Shown piece after piece: positions 7,242 through 16,247 of a stretch of 64,000 bases of DNA. Both the position numbers and the translations under genes were made by a program. The DNA comes from a bacterium. Its GTDB lineage: Bacteria > Krumholzibacteriota > Krumholzibacteriia > LZORAL124-64-63. Where the stretch lies: positions 62,001 to 126,000 of the forward strand of contig JADJYS010000037.1 of NCBI GenBank assembly GCA_016719645.1, in the 5' to 3' direction. The first letter of the stretch is position 1; the number at the start of each line of letters is the position of its first letter. The notes under the pieces are model-generated. The model was given only the letters and a program-made list of their open reading frames with translations, searched no databases and was not told the origin of the DNA.

Positions 7242-9266
7242 ATGACCCAACTGCCGGTCCTGCGCGACCTGGTCATCGTGCTGGCCGTGTCGCTGGCCGT
7301 CGTGTTCGCGCTGCGGCGCGCCGGCGTGCCGACGATCGCCGCCCTGCTGCTGTCCGGCGTGGTGCTGGGCCCCGGCAGCCTGGGGCTGGTGCGCGAGCAC
7401 GAGAGCATCGAGGTCGTGGCGGAGATCGGCGTGGCGATGCTGCTGTTCGGGATCGGCCTGAAGCTGTCGCTGCGCGAGCTGGCGCGGTTGCGCGCCCTGA
7501 TCCTCGGGGCCGGCGGGATGCAGGTGGGGCTGACCGTCCTGGCCGGCGTGGTTGCGGCGACCGCCTTCGGCTACCCGGCCGGGCAGGCCGTGTTCTTCGG
7601 CTGCCTGCTCGCCCTGAGCTCGACGGCCATCGTGCTGAAGATGTTCGAGAACCGGGGCGAGACCGACGCGCCGCACGGGCGGCTGGGGCTGAGCGTGCTG
7701 GTCTTCCAGGACCTCGCGGTGGTGCCCATGATGCTGCTGCTGCCGGTGCTGGGGCGCACCGAGGGGCTGTCGTGGGGGCGCGCCGGAGCCTCGCTGGCCT
7801 GGTCGTTCGCCATGGTCGCGGCGATCGTCGTCTGCGCGCGCTTCCTGTTCCCGCGGATGCTGGAACTGGTCGTGCGCGCCCGCAGCCGCGAGCTGTTCGT
7901 GCTGGCCACGCTGCTGACGGTGCTCGGCACGGCCTGGCTCGGCAGCCTGGCGGGCCTGTCCCTGGCGCTGGGCGCGTTTTTGGCGGGCATCGTGGTGGCG
8001 GATTCGGAATACGCCCAGCAGGTGCTGGCCGAGATCGTGCCCCTGCGCGACGCCTTCGGCAGCCTGTTCTTCGTCTCGGTCGGCATGCTGCTGGACCCCG
8101 CGATCTGGCTGCACGAGCCGCTGGCCACGCTCGGCCTGGGCGCGGCGGTGCTGGTCGTCAAGGCGCTGATCGTGACCGCCACGGCGCTCGCCTTCGGCTT
8201 CGGGGCGCGCGCGGCGGTGCTGACCGGCCTGGCCCTGGCCCAGATCGGGGAGTTCTCGTTCATCCTGGCCGGGGCCGGGGCGGCGCACGGGCTGATCGGC
8301 GGCGAGCTCATGCAGCGCTTCCTGGCCGTGTCGGTGCTGACGATGCTGCTGACGCCCTTCCTGGCCCTGCTGTCGCCGCGCCTGGCGGAACGCACCGGGA
8401 GCGTGCCCTGGCTGCGGCGGCTCCTCGCGGTCCGGCCGAACCGGGCCGCGGGCGACGGGGAGGCGGATCGCGCCGCGCCGCGGGACCACGTCGTGGTGGT
8501 CGGGCACGGGCTGAACGGCCACAACGTGGCGCGGGTCCTGCGCGAACGCGGCATCGCCTACCTGGTGCTGGAGCTGAACCCGCACACCGTGCGCGACGCG
8601 CGCGTGAGGGGCGAACCGGTGCTCTACGGGGACGCCGCCAGCCCCGACGTGCTGGCCCACGCCGGGATCGCCCGGGCGCGGGTGCTCGTGGTGGCGATCG
8701 CCGACCCGTCGGCGACGCGGCAGATCGTGGCGGTGGCGCGCAGCGCCGCCCCCGGGCTGAAGATCGTGGTGCGCACGCGGTACGTGAGCGAGGTCGACGC
8801 GCTCCACCGGCTCGGCGCCGACGCGGTGGTGCCGGAGGAGTTCGAGACGTCGCTCGAACTGGCCGGCGCCGCCATGGCGGCCTACGGGGTGCCGGGCCGC
8901 GCGATCGAACGGGAGAAGGAGCGCATCCGGCAGGAGCGGTACGCCTCGCTGGTGGCGGGCGGGCACGCGGCGCCGGCGGTCGCGCCCCTGGGGACCTTGC
9001 TGACGGCGGCCGATCTGGACGAAGTGGTCCTGGGCGAGGGCGGGCCGGCGCACGGCCGCTCCCTGCGCGACCTCGACCTGCGTGGCCGCACCGGCGCCTC
9101 GGTGGTGGCCGTGGCGCGCGTCGGCGAACTGACGGGCAACCCGCCGCCGGATTTCGTCATGCAGCCGGGGGACGTGCTCTGGGTGTGGGGACAGCCGGAG
9201 CAGACGGAGGCGGCGCGGGAGCTTCTCCAAGGGGATGCGGCCCGGGTGCCTGGGCCAGGATCCTGA
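7242..9266 (+). CDS. CPA2-family cation:proton antiporter with TrkA-N and TrkA-C domains
   Basis: A 674-residue KefB/YbaL-type transporter. Residues 1 to about 390 contain 12-13 membrane segments with the family phrases G-V-V-L-G-P, E-I-G-V-A-M-L-L-F-G-I-G-L and L-G-A-F-L-A-G-I. Residues about 407-530 are a TrkA-N Rossmann domain (V-V-V-G-H-G-L-N-G-H-N-V-A, then an acidic end to strand 2) that binds NAD(H) or nucleotides. Residues about 590-665 are a TrkA-C domain (G-R-S-L-R-D-L-D-L, Q-P-G-D-V-L). It exchanges K+ or Na+ for H+ across the inner membrane, gated by the cytosolic domains. The start has GGAAGGAG upstream. An AT-rich element follows the stop codon directly. Confidence 0.92.
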   Translation: MTQLPVLRDLVIVLAVSLAVVFALRRAGVPTIAALLLSGVVLGPGSLGLVREHESIEVVAEIGVAMLLFGIGLKLSLRELARLRALILGAGGMQVGLTVLAGVVAATAFGYPAGQAVFFGCLLALSSTAIVLKMFENRGETDAPHGRLGLSVLVFQDLAVVPMMLLLPVLGRTEGLSWGRAGASLAWSFAMVAAIVVCARFLFPRMLELVVRARSRELFVLATLLTVLGTAWLGSLAGLSLALGAFLAGIVVADSEYAQQVLAEIVPLRDAFGSLFFVSVGMLLDPAIWLHEPLATLGLGAAVLVVKALIVTATALAFGFGARAAVLTGLALAQIGEFSFILAGAGAAHGLIGGELMQRFLAVSVLTMLLTPFLALLSPRLAERTGSVPWLRRLLAVRPNRAAGDGEADRAAPRDHVVVVGHGLNGHNVARVLRERGIAYLVLELNPHTVRDARVRGEPVLYGDAASPDVLAHAGIARARVLVVAIADPSATRQIVAVARSAAPGLKIVVRTRYVSEVDALHRLGADAVVPEEFETSLELAGAAMAAYGVPGRAIEREKERIRQERYASLVAGGHAAPAVAPLGTLLTAADLDEVVLGEGGPAHGRSLRDLDLRGRTGASVVAVARVGELTGNPPPDFVMQPGDVLWVWGQPEQTEAARELLQGDAARVPGPGS

Positions 9267-9315
9267 TCGCTGGACGGCTATATATGTGTATATATGTAAT
9301 AATATACAGATATAT
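9262..9315. repeat. AT-rich 3' element, copy B
   Basis: Begins at the antiporter stop codon. Its reverse complement matches 3452-3504 (shared core TACATATATA and flanking CGTC...GCGATC). Relative to the upstream gene the orientation equals that of copy A, which points to a 3'-UTR or terminator-associated role rather than chance AT richness. Confidence 0.5.
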
Positions 9316-9365
9316 ATGGTGGGGTCCAGGCAAGCGCGTGCGACAGTCATTAAGGGGAGCGGATC

Positions 9366-9947
9366 ATGCCGGAGACCATCACGACCCGTGAACTGACCCC
9401 CTCGCTCTGGCCCCAGGTCGAGGAACTCTTCGGCGCCAAGGGCGCCTGCGGCGGCTGCTGGTGCCAGGCCTGGCGCATCGGTCCCGGCGAGAAGTGGGAC
9501 GAGATCAAGGGCGACCCGGCCAAGGAGCGGTTGCGCGCCGGCGTCGCGGACGGCAGCGTCCACGCCGTGCTGGCCTTCGACGGCGAGCGGCCGGTCGGCT
9601 GGTGCACCTTCGGGCCGCGCCTGTCGTTCCCGAAGCTGGCCCGGGCCCGCACCCTGAAGTGCGACGACGCCGAGCGCGTCTGGTCGATCACCTGCTTCTT
9701 CATCGTGCGCGACCAGCGCGGGCGGGGCGTGGCCACGGCGCTGCTCGACCACGCGCTCAAGGCGATGAAGCGGCGCAAGGTGGGGATCGTCGAGGGGTAC
9801 CCGTCGAAGCCCGATGCCGCGGGCAACTACGTGCCCACCTTCGCCTGGACCGGCACGCAGTCGCTGTTCCGCAAGGCGGGGTTCGCGGTGGTCGGCAATC
9901 CCGATGGTGGGCGGCAGCGGGTCCGCCTGATCCTGAATGGCTGGTGA
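9366..9947 (+). CDS. GNAT-family N-acetyltransferase
   Basis: A 193-residue acetyltransferase. The acetyl-CoA pyrophosphate loop is visible as D-Q-R-G-R-G-V-A-T-A-L-L near residues 117-128, preceded by the beta-4 strand S-I-T-C-F-F-I. The C-terminal part, W-T-G-T-Q-S-L-F-R-K-A-G-F, matches the helix-5/strand-6 region of GNATs. An N-terminal C-G-G-C-W-C cluster (residues about 31-36) is characteristic of a cytosolic subgroup annotated only as GNAT. Substrate unknown. The start has AAGGGGAG upstream. An inverted repeat follows before the next gene. Confidence 0.85.
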   Translation: MPETITTRELTPSLWPQVEELFGAKGACGGCWCQAWRIGPGEKWDEIKGDPAKERLRAGVADGSVHAVLAFDGERPVGWCTFGPRLSFPKLARARTLKCDDAERVWSITCFFIVRDQRGRGVATALLDHALKAMKRRKVGIVEGYPSKPDAAGNYVPTFAWTGTQSLFRKAGFAVVGNPDGGRQRVRLILNGW

Positions 9948-9989
9948 GTCCCGCGATGGCTGGGGGGGGCGCGCTTGCCTTGCTGTGGT

Positions 9990-10016
9990 AAAATTGAAAC
10001 TCCGACTTTCAATTTT
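9990..10016 (+). terminator. AT-rich hairpin between GNAT and DUF2461 genes
   Basis: A perfect 10-bp inverted repeat (AAAATTGAAA / TTTCAATTTT) with a 7-base loop, ending in TTTT. It could work as a terminator, although the stem is AU-rich and weak, or as a protein-binding site; the position is 3' of the acetyltransferase gene. Confidence 0.45.
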
Positions 10017-10063
10017 CCAGCATATCGGCGGATGACGGACCAGCACACAAGGAGAGCGGACCG

Positions 10064-10768
10064 ATGATCGAGAAGTACCAGTTCGCGGGGTTTCCGCCGA
10101 CCGCCGTCCGCTTCTTCGAGGACCTGGCGCGCCACAACGACCGCGACTGGTTCCTGGCGCACAAGCCGCTCTACCAGGAGGCCGTGCTCGACCCCGCGCG
10201 CGCCTTCGTCGTGGAGATGGGCGTGCGGCTGCGCCGCCTGGCGCCGCAGATCCAGTTCGACCCCCGCACCGACGGCTCGGGGTCGATCTTCCGCATCCAC
10301 CGCGACGTGCGCTTCAGCAAGGACAAGTCCCCCTACAAGACGCACCTGGGCATCTTCTTCTGGGAGGGCCAGCGCAAGTGGGGGCCGGGGTTCTACTTCC
10401 ACCTCGAGCCGCCGCGGCTGCAGCTCTACGTCGGCAAGTACGTCTTCGACAAGGAGGGGCTGGCGGCCTGGCGGGCGGCGGTGGCCGATCCGGTGCGGGG
10501 CGCCGCGCTGGCCAAGCTGACGGCGAAGATCGAGCGGCAGGGGTACGAGCTGGGCGGCCAGCATTACAAGCGCGTGCCGGCCGGGTTCGCGGCGGACCAC
10601 CCCCGGGCCGAACTGCTCAAGCACGACAGCATCTGGGTGCGGCACGACGGCCAGGTCCCGGCCGAGCTGAAGTCGCGCGAACTGCTGGATTACTGCCAGG
10701 CGCACTACAAAGCCATGAGCCCGTTGCACGGGTGGCTGCGGGAGTTTCCGGCAAAGGACTCGGAATAA
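10064..10768 (+). CDS. DUF2461 family protein
   Basis: A 234-residue cytosolic protein of the DUF2461 (TIGR02453) family, whose function is not known. Family landmarks are F-P-P-T-A-V-R-F-F-E-D-L-A near residue 7, N-D-R-D-W-F near residue 24, I-F-R-I-H-R-D-V-R-F-S-K-D-K-S-P-Y-K-T near residue 75, and G-F-Y-F-H-L-E near residue 107. Length and motif order are as expected, with no truncation. The ATG at 10064 follows an AAGGAGAG site. Confidence 0.9.
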   Translation: MIEKYQFAGFPPTAVRFFEDLARHNDRDWFLAHKPLYQEAVLDPARAFVVEMGVRLRRLAPQIQFDPRTDGSGSIFRIHRDVRFSKDKSPYKTHLGIFFWEGQRKWGPGFYFHLEPPRLQLYVGKYVFDKEGLAAWRAAVADPVRGAALAKLTAKIERQGYELGGQHYKRVPAGFAADHPRAELLKHDSIWVRHDGQVPAELKSRELLDYCQAHYKAMSPLHGWLREFPAKDSE

Positions 10769-10802
10769 TGTCTGTATATAGTGATTTATAGATAGATTCA
10801 TG
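10769..10802. repeat. possible third, diverged AT-rich 3' element
   Basis: An AT-rich stretch directly after the DUF2461 stop codon, in the same position relative to its gene as the elements after the antiporter and barrel genes. The sequence similarity to those two is weak, so membership rests mostly on position and composition. Confidence 0.25.
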
Positions 10803-10930
10803 GATATTGCGCCCTGGGCTGGACCAAGGCTCAATTTCCGCCCGTGACCGATGGGGCTGGACGCCGCGGTGCGGCAAGACGATTGTGGGGATGGTGTACC
10901 ACTTGGCACTTTGAATTCCGGAGGCACCCC

Positions 10931-12364
10931 CTGAACGAGCACCCCGCGACCACCGCCCCCGACCGCGACTCCGCCGACACCCGCCAGCGCGTCGTGCTGG
11001 TCGGGGCCGACCTGCCCGAGCACTACGGCACTGCCATCGGCGGCCCCGCCGACCTGCACGAGCTGGGCCTGCTGGTCGACACCGCCGGCGGGCTGGTCGT
11101 CGGCACCGTCCACCAGAAGCGCGAGAAGCCCGAGGCCCGCACCTTCATCGGCAAGGGCAAGCTCGAGGAGCTGCGCGCCGTGGTCGAGGCGACCGGGGCC
11201 AACCTGGTGGTCTTCGACAACGAGCTGTCGCCGGCCCAGGGGCGCAACCTCACCAAGGAACTGGGCGGCAAGAAGGACAAAGAGGACAAGAAGAAGAAGT
11301 GGGAGGAGCCCGCGCTCGGGCCCGACGGCGCGCCGGTCCGCAAGACCCGGGTCCCCGGCGCCGCCGACCGGACGAAGGACATCTCGGTCATCGACCGCAC
11401 CGAGCTGATCCTGGACATCTTCGCGAAGCACGCCCGCACCCGGCAGGCCCGCCTGCAGGTCGAGATGGCGCAGCTGCAGTACCAGCTGCCGCGCCTGGTC
11501 AAGCTGTGGTCGCATCTGGAGCGGCAGGCCGGCGGCATCGGCACGCGCGGCCCCGGCGAGACCCAGCTCGAGACCGACCGCCGCCTGGTCAAGCTGCGCA
11601 TGGCCCACCTCAAGAAGGAGCTGATCGCGATCGACGAGGCGCGCGAGGTGCAGACGCGCCGCCGCCGCGAGCAGTTCGCGGTCTCGCTGGTCGGCTACAC
11701 CAACGCCGGCAAGTCCACCCTGATGAACGGGATCACCGGGGCCGGCGTCCTGGTCGAGGACAAGCTCTTCGCCACCCTGGACGCCACGACCCGGCGCGTG
11801 GAGATCGACGAGCGGCGGCAGTTCCTGCTGTCGGACACCGTCGGCTTCATCCGGCGGCTGCCCCACCACCTGGTCGAGTCGTTCCGGGCCACGCTGCAGG
11901 AGGTGGCCGAGAGCGACCTGCTGCTGCACGTGGTCGACGCCTCGCACCCCGACCCCGAGCACCCGATCGCCGCGGTGGACGAGGTGCTGGGCGAGCTGGC
12001 GCCCGACGGGCTGCCGACCCTGATGGTCTTCAACAAGATGGACCGCGTGCCGGCCGAGCTCGCCGAGACGCTGCGCAACCAGTTCGGGCGGCGCTACGAG
12101 GGGGCCCTGTTCGTCTCCGCCCTGGACCCGGCCGGCTGCGCCGCCGTGCGCGAGGCCGTCGAAGCCCGCCTGCTGGCCGGCGAACGCATCGTGCGCCTGG
12201 AGGTGCCGTACACGCGGATGGACCTGGTCTCGGTCTTCCACCGCACCGGCTCGGTCCTGGAGGAGGAGCACGGCGAGCACGGCGTGCGCCTGGCGGTGCG
12301 GCTGAAGGACGAGGAACTGAACCGCCTGCTGGGGCGCGACAGCGGGGTGAAGGTGATCCCATGA
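10931..12364 (+). CDS. hflX: GTPase HflX
   Basis: A ribosome-associated GTPase that splits or rescues stalled ribosomes. The N-terminal HflX domain (residues about 15-165) contains G-K-G-K-x-E-E-L, followed by a Lys-rich insertion near residues 115-125 and a coiled coil ending G-I-G-T-R-G-P-G-E-T-Q-L-E. The G domain has G1 G-Y-T-N-A-G-K-S-T (about 255-263), G3 D-T-V-G-F (about 302) and G4 N-K-M-D (about 367). I chose CTG at 10931 because GGAGG sits 6 bases upstream and the protein then opens like other HflX proteins just before V-V-L-V-G-A-D. The only longer option is GTG at 10844, with no ribosome site and a Trp/Arg-rich unlikely N-terminus. The stop overlaps the next start as ATGA. Confidence 0.9.
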   Translation: MNEHPATTAPDRDSADTRQRVVLVGADLPEHYGTAIGGPADLHELGLLVDTAGGLVVGTVHQKREKPEARTFIGKGKLEELRAVVEATGANLVVFDNELSPAQGRNLTKELGGKKDKEDKKKKWEEPALGPDGAPVRKTRVPGAADRTKDISVIDRTELILDIFAKHARTRQARLQVEMAQLQYQLPRLVKLWSHLERQAGGIGTRGPGETQLETDRRLVKLRMAHLKKELIAIDEAREVQTRRRREQFAVSLVGYTNAGKSTLMNGITGAGVLVEDKLFATLDATTRRVEIDERRQFLLSDTVGFIRRLPHHLVESFRATLQEVAESDLLLHVVDASHPDPEHPIAAVDEVLGELAPDGLPTLMVFNKMDRVPAELAETLRNQFGRRYEGALFVSALDPAGCAAVREAVEARLLAGERIVRLEVPYTRMDLVSVFHRTGSVLEEEHGEHGVRLAVRLKDEELNRLLGRDSGVKVIP

Positions 12365-13521
12365 CCGACGCCCGCGACCTGCGCCGGCTCTTCCTGCTGC
12401 GCGACGACGTCACCTTCCTGAACCACGGCTCCTTCGGCGCCTGCCCGCGGCCCGTCTTCGACGTCTACCAGGCCCTGCAGCGGGAGCTCGAGGCCGAGCC
12501 GGTCGACTTCCTGGCCCGCGAGCGCGACCTGCCCGCCCGCCTGGCCGCCGCGCGCGCCCGCCTGGCCGCCTTCGTGGGGGCCGACCGCGACGAGATCGTG
12601 TTCGTGCCCAACACCACCACCGGCCTGAACATCGTGGCCCGCTCCCTGGACCTGCGCCCCGGCGACGAGATCCTGTCCACCGACCACGAGTACGGCGCCA
12701 TGGACCGCACCTGGACCTTCGTCGGCGAGAAGACCGGCGCGACGTACGTGCGGCGGGCGTTGCCGCTGCCCCTGCAGGACCCGCAGGCGGTCGTCGAGGC
12801 GGTGTGGGGCGGGGTGAGCGGGCGCACGCGCGTGTTCTTCGTCAGCCACATCACCTCGACCAGCGGCGTGCGGCTGCCGGTGGAGGAACTGGTCGCGCGG
12901 GCGCGCGAGCGGGGCATCTTCACGGTCGTCGACGGCGCCCACGGGCCCGGGCAGCTCGACCTGGACCTGCACGCCCTCGGCGCCGACGTCTACGTCGGCA
13001 ACTGCCACAAGTGGCTGATGTCGCCCAAGGGCGCGGCGTTGCTCTACGTGCGCGAGGACCGGCAGGACCTGATCGAGCCGCTGGCCGTGAGCTGGGGCTG
13101 GCACGACGAACATCCGGGTCCGAACCGCTTCGTCGACGAGCAGGAGTGGATCGGCACGCGCGACGTGTCGGCCTACCTGGCGGTGCCGGCGGCGCTGGAC
13201 TTCTTCGCCGAGCACGACTGGCCGCGGGTGCGGGCGCGCTGCCGCGAGCTGCTGCTGGAGGCGCGCACGCGCCTGCTGGAGGTCGTCCGCCTGCCGGCGC
13301 TCTGCCCGCCCGATCCCTGGCTGCTGCAGATGGCGGCCGTGCCGCTGCCGGCCGGCGTCGACGCCACGGCCCTGCACCTCGCCCTGCGCCGCGATCACCG
13401 GGTCGAGGTGCCGGTCACGCGCTTCGCGGATCGCGACTGGCTGCGCGTCTCGATCCACGGCTACAACACGCCGCAGGACGTCGACCGCCTGATCGCGGCG
13501 CTGCGGGTCGAACTGGGCTGA
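12361..13521 (+). CDS. PLP-dependent aminotransferase class V (isopenicillin-N-epimerase-like)
   Basis: A 386-residue fold-type I PLP enzyme. The N-terminal F-L-N-H-G-S-F-G-A-C-P and the cofactor-lysine motif C-H-K-W-L-M-S-P-K-G (Lys217) match the CefD/isopenicillin N epimerase-like branch of class V. V-D-G-A-H-G-P-G (about 196) carries the Asp that holds the pyridine nitrogen, and W-I-G-T-R-D (about 262) is the phosphate-side loop. Members act as epimerases, cysteine desulfurase-like enzymes or aminotransferases, so the substrate is open. Its ATG lies inside the hflX stop (ATGA), so translation is coupled to hflX. Confidence 0.88.
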   Translation: MTDARDLRRLFLLRDDVTFLNHGSFGACPRPVFDVYQALQRELEAEPVDFLARERDLPARLAAARARLAAFVGADRDEIVFVPNTTTGLNIVARSLDLRPGDEILSTDHEYGAMDRTWTFVGEKTGATYVRRALPLPLQDPQAVVEAVWGGVSGRTRVFFVSHITSTSGVRLPVEELVARARERGIFTVVDGAHGPGQLDLDLHALGADVYVGNCHKWLMSPKGAALLYVREDRQDLIEPLAVSWGWHDEHPGPNRFVDEQEWIGTRDVSAYLAVPAALDFFAEHDWPRVRARCRELLLEARTRLLEVVRLPALCPPDPWLLQMAAVPLPAGVDATALHLALRRDHRVEVPVTRFADRDWLRVSIHGYNTPQDVDRLIAALRVELG

Positions 13522-13633
13522 TCCCGGCCGATCCGCGCTTGCCGCCGCCGCCCGGTCGCGGCTACCATCGTCCGTGCGACCCGCTCGACCCCCCAAGCCG
13601 GGAAGGATCCCGGCCGCGAAGGGACGGAGACCG

Positions 13634-14851
13634 TTGAGACCCCTGTTCGCCAACCGCAGCTTCCTGGCGGTCTGGGCCGCGTCGTTCGTCAGCGGCCTCG
13701 GCGACAAGATCGCGATCCTGGCCTTCTTCTCCCTCGTCTACCACCGCACCGGCAACGTGGCGAGCCTGGGCCTGCTGGCCGCCGTGCAGGTGCTGCCGGG
13801 CGTGCTGATCGGCCCCTTCGCGGGCGTCGTGGTCGACCGCTGGAGCCGCCGCGGCCTGATGATCGCCAGCGACCTGTTCTCCACGGCGGTGGTCTGCGCC
13901 ATCCCCTTCGTGCCCGAGCTGTGGCAGGTCTACCTGCTGGCCTCCCTGCTGGCCGCCGGGCGCAACCTGACCGGTCCGGCGCGCATGGCCCTGCTGCCGG
14001 ACCTCGTGCCGAGCGAGCAGCTCGGCCATTCGAACGCCCTGTTCATGATCTCGCAGAACGCGATGCTGCTGGTGGGCATGGCGGCCGGCGGCCTGATCGT
14101 CCACGCGCTGGGCGTCGTGCCGGCGTTCCTGATCGACGGCGCCACGTTCCTGATCTCGGCGGCGATCCTGGCGGCCCGACCCTTCCGCTACCTCGAGGCC
14201 GCACGGCTGCAGCTCGAGACCGACGCGCCGGAGCGGCCCGCCGAGAAGTGGCACGACGTCCGCCAGGGCGTGGTGTGGCTGTGGGGGCGGCCGGCCCTGC
14301 GCTTCGCGGTGCTGTTCCTGGGCTTGGTGACGATGGTCACGGCCATGCAGCCGCCCCTGGTCTACGAGTTCGTCACGCGGATGCTCGGGCGCAGCGAGGG
14401 GGACCTGGGCCTGATCTTCGCCACCGCCGGGCTGGGGGGCCTGCTGGGCGCCGCGGCGGGCGTGCTGACCCGCGGCGCGCGCCGGCCATTGCGGGCGGTC
14501 GGCGGGCTGGTGGCGCTCGACGGCCTGCTGCTGGGCCTGTTCGCCCTGAACCGCAGCTTCGCCGGGGCGCTGGTCCTGTTCGCCCTGTTCGGGGCCATCA
14601 GCACCGGGATCCAGATCAACCTCGCCACCTTCCTGCAGCGCGAGACGCCGCCGGAGCGCCGCGGGCGCATCTTCGGGTGGCTGGGGCCGCTGCTCGGGCC
14701 GGTGACCCTGCTGTCGGTCCTGGCGGGTCCGACCCTGGCCTCGCTGTGGGGGGCCGGGCAGGTGCTGGTGGTCGCGGCGATCGCCGAAGTCGTTTTCGGG
14801 CTGGCCGGAGCGCTGCGCGCCCCCGGGTCCGAACGGCCCGGCCGCGCCTGA
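13634..14851 (+). CDS. MFS transporter
   Basis: A 405-residue major facilitator with about 12 membrane segments. The loop 2-3 signature G-V-V-V-D-R-W-S-R-R-G (about residue 60) is typical of the MFS_3/enterobactin-exporter-like group. A TTG start at 13634 with GGAG four bases upstream yields M-R-P-L-F-A-N-R-S-F-L-A-V-W, the usual beginning of this group. A GTG at 13574 would add 20 Arg/Pro-rich residues. Probably a drug or metabolite exporter; the substrate cannot be read from the sequence. Confidence 0.85.
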   Translation: MRPLFANRSFLAVWAASFVSGLGDKIAILAFFSLVYHRTGNVASLGLLAAVQVLPGVLIGPFAGVVVDRWSRRGLMIASDLFSTAVVCAIPFVPELWQVYLLASLLAAGRNLTGPARMALLPDLVPSEQLGHSNALFMISQNAMLLVGMAAGGLIVHALGVVPAFLIDGATFLISAAILAARPFRYLEAARLQLETDAPERPAEKWHDVRQGVVWLWGRPALRFAVLFLGLVTMVTAMQPPLVYEFVTRMLGRSEGDLGLIFATAGLGGLLGAAAGVLTRGARRPLRAVGGLVALDGLLLGLFALNRSFAGALVLFALFGAISTGIQINLATFLQRETPPERRGRIFGWLGPLLGPVTLLSVLAGPTLASLWGAGQVLVVAAIAEVVFGLAGALRAPGSERPGRA

Positions 14852-15009
14852 CCCTCTCGCCCCCAACCCATTGAAAATGCATACGACAACGGCCCGGTAT
14901 CGGGAGCCGCCCCCCTTGATTTTTCCCCGGTGATGGGCGACGATAGTCGGGAACGGACCGCCTCGACATCGTCCTGTTCGTGGCTCGCGAATCATCCGAG
15001 GAGGCACCC

Positions 15010-16083
15010 ATGGAGATCCGGATCACCCGTCACCCGAACCCGCCCGCGCCTCCGCGCGGCGATTTCGGTTTCGGCAGCATCTTCACCCCGCACATGTTCG
15101 AGATGCCGTTCCGGGACGGAGCCTGGGGAAGGCCGGTCATCGTCCCGTACCACGACATCGTGCTCGACCCGGCGGCCAAGGTGCTCCACTACGGGCAGGA
15201 GATCTTCGAGGGCATGAAGGCCTACGCGCATCCCGCGGACGGCTCGGTCCACATGTTCCGGCCGGACATGAACATCGCGCGTTTCGGCCACTCCTGCGAC
15301 CGGATGTGCATGCCGCGGGTCGACGCCAAGCTGTTCATGGAGGCCTTGAAGCGGCTGATCGACCTGGACCGCGACTGGGTGCCGAAGTCGCCCGACGCGC
15401 TCTACATCCGCCCGACGATGATCTCGACCCAGCGCGGCCTGGGCGTCAAGGCCAGCACCGAGTACCTGTTCTACATCATCATCGGGCCGGTCGGCAGCTA
15501 CTTCGCCGGCGGCAGCAAGCCGTTGCGGGTCAAGGCCGAGGACACCTACGTGCGCTCGGCGCCCGGCGGCGTCGGCGGGGCCAAGACCGGCGGCAACTAC
15601 GCGGCCGCCCTGCTGCCGATCAGGCTGGCGCAGCAGGAGGGGTTCGACCAGATCGTCTGGCTGGACGCCCGCACGATGTCGTCGATCGAGGAGATGGGGG
15701 CCATGAACATCGCCTTCGTCTACGAAGACAAGGTGATCACCGCGGCCACCGGCGACACCATCCTCAAGGGCGTGACCCGCGACTCGGTCGGCGTGCTCTG
15801 CCGCGATTTCGGCCTGAACTGGACCGAGACGCCGCCCCTGGTCCGCGAGATCTGCGCCGACGCCGACAGCGGCAAGCTGTTGGAGGCCTTCGCCTGCGGC
15901 ACCGCGGCCGTCGTGACGTCCATCGGCTCGCTCAGCTACCTGGGCAAGGAGCACCGGGTGGGCGACGGCCAGGAAGGGCCCGTCACGCGCCGGTTACGCG
16001 AGGCGCTGTGCGCGATTCACGCCGGGATCAGCGACCTGCACCCCGAGTGGATCGAGAAGGTGCCGGTCTTCGCCCACGTCTGA
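15010..16083 (+). CDS. ilvE: branched-chain amino acid aminotransferase
   Basis: A 357-residue class IV PLP aminotransferase that transfers amino groups between Leu/Ile/Val and 2-oxoglutarate. Hallmarks: L-H-Y-G-Q-E-I-F-E-G-M-K-A-Y near residue 60; the cofactor lysine in G-G-A-K-T-G-G-N-Y (Lys192); E-E-M-G-A-M-N near residue 229; and G-T-A-A-V-V-T-S-I-G near residue 297. The length fits the larger (type II) BCAT group. The ATG at 15010 has GAGGAGG 5 bases upstream. It is a single-gene unit closed by a strong terminator. Confidence 0.93.
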   Translation: MEIRITRHPNPPAPPRGDFGFGSIFTPHMFEMPFRDGAWGRPVIVPYHDIVLDPAAKVLHYGQEIFEGMKAYAHPADGSVHMFRPDMNIARFGHSCDRMCMPRVDAKLFMEALKRLIDLDRDWVPKSPDALYIRPTMISTQRGLGVKASTEYLFYIIIGPVGSYFAGGSKPLRVKAEDTYVRSAPGGVGGAKTGGNYAAALLPIRLAQQEGFDQIVWLDARTMSSIEEMGAMNIAFVYEDKVITAATGDTILKGVTRDSVGVLCRDFGLNWTETPPLVREICADADSGKLLEAFACGTAAVVTSIGSLSYLGKEHRVGDGQEGPVTRRLREALCAIHAGISDLHPEWIEKVPVFAHV

Positions 16084-16110
16084 CCGCGGGCGCGGCGATC
16101 GCGACGAAAG

Positions 16111-16134
16111 GGCCCCGGCCGGCAGGCCGGGGCC
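16111..16134 (+). terminator. rho-independent terminator of ilvE
   Basis: A perfect 10-bp GC stem, GGCCCCGGCC / GGCCGGGGCC, with a GGCA loop, followed by TTCTTCTTG. Confidence 0.85.
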
Positions 16135-16247
16135 TTCTTCTTGCCCGGCCGCACCGTTCGGCGATGGCGCCGGGCGGCGGGCTGTGGCAGTCTGTGCCCA
16201 CGCCCCCGCCCGCTGTCCGGCGGGGAGGGAGACCGGCAAGGAGAATC

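Noticed and set aside
9990..10016. CRISPR repeat or transposon end
   Set aside because: The inverted repeat occurs once, without spacers, flanking duplications or a transposase.
7122..10046. A long minus-strand frame opposite the antiporter and acetyltransferase genes
   Set aside because: Gln/Arg/His-rich low-complexity product opposite well-supported genes; a compositional artefact.
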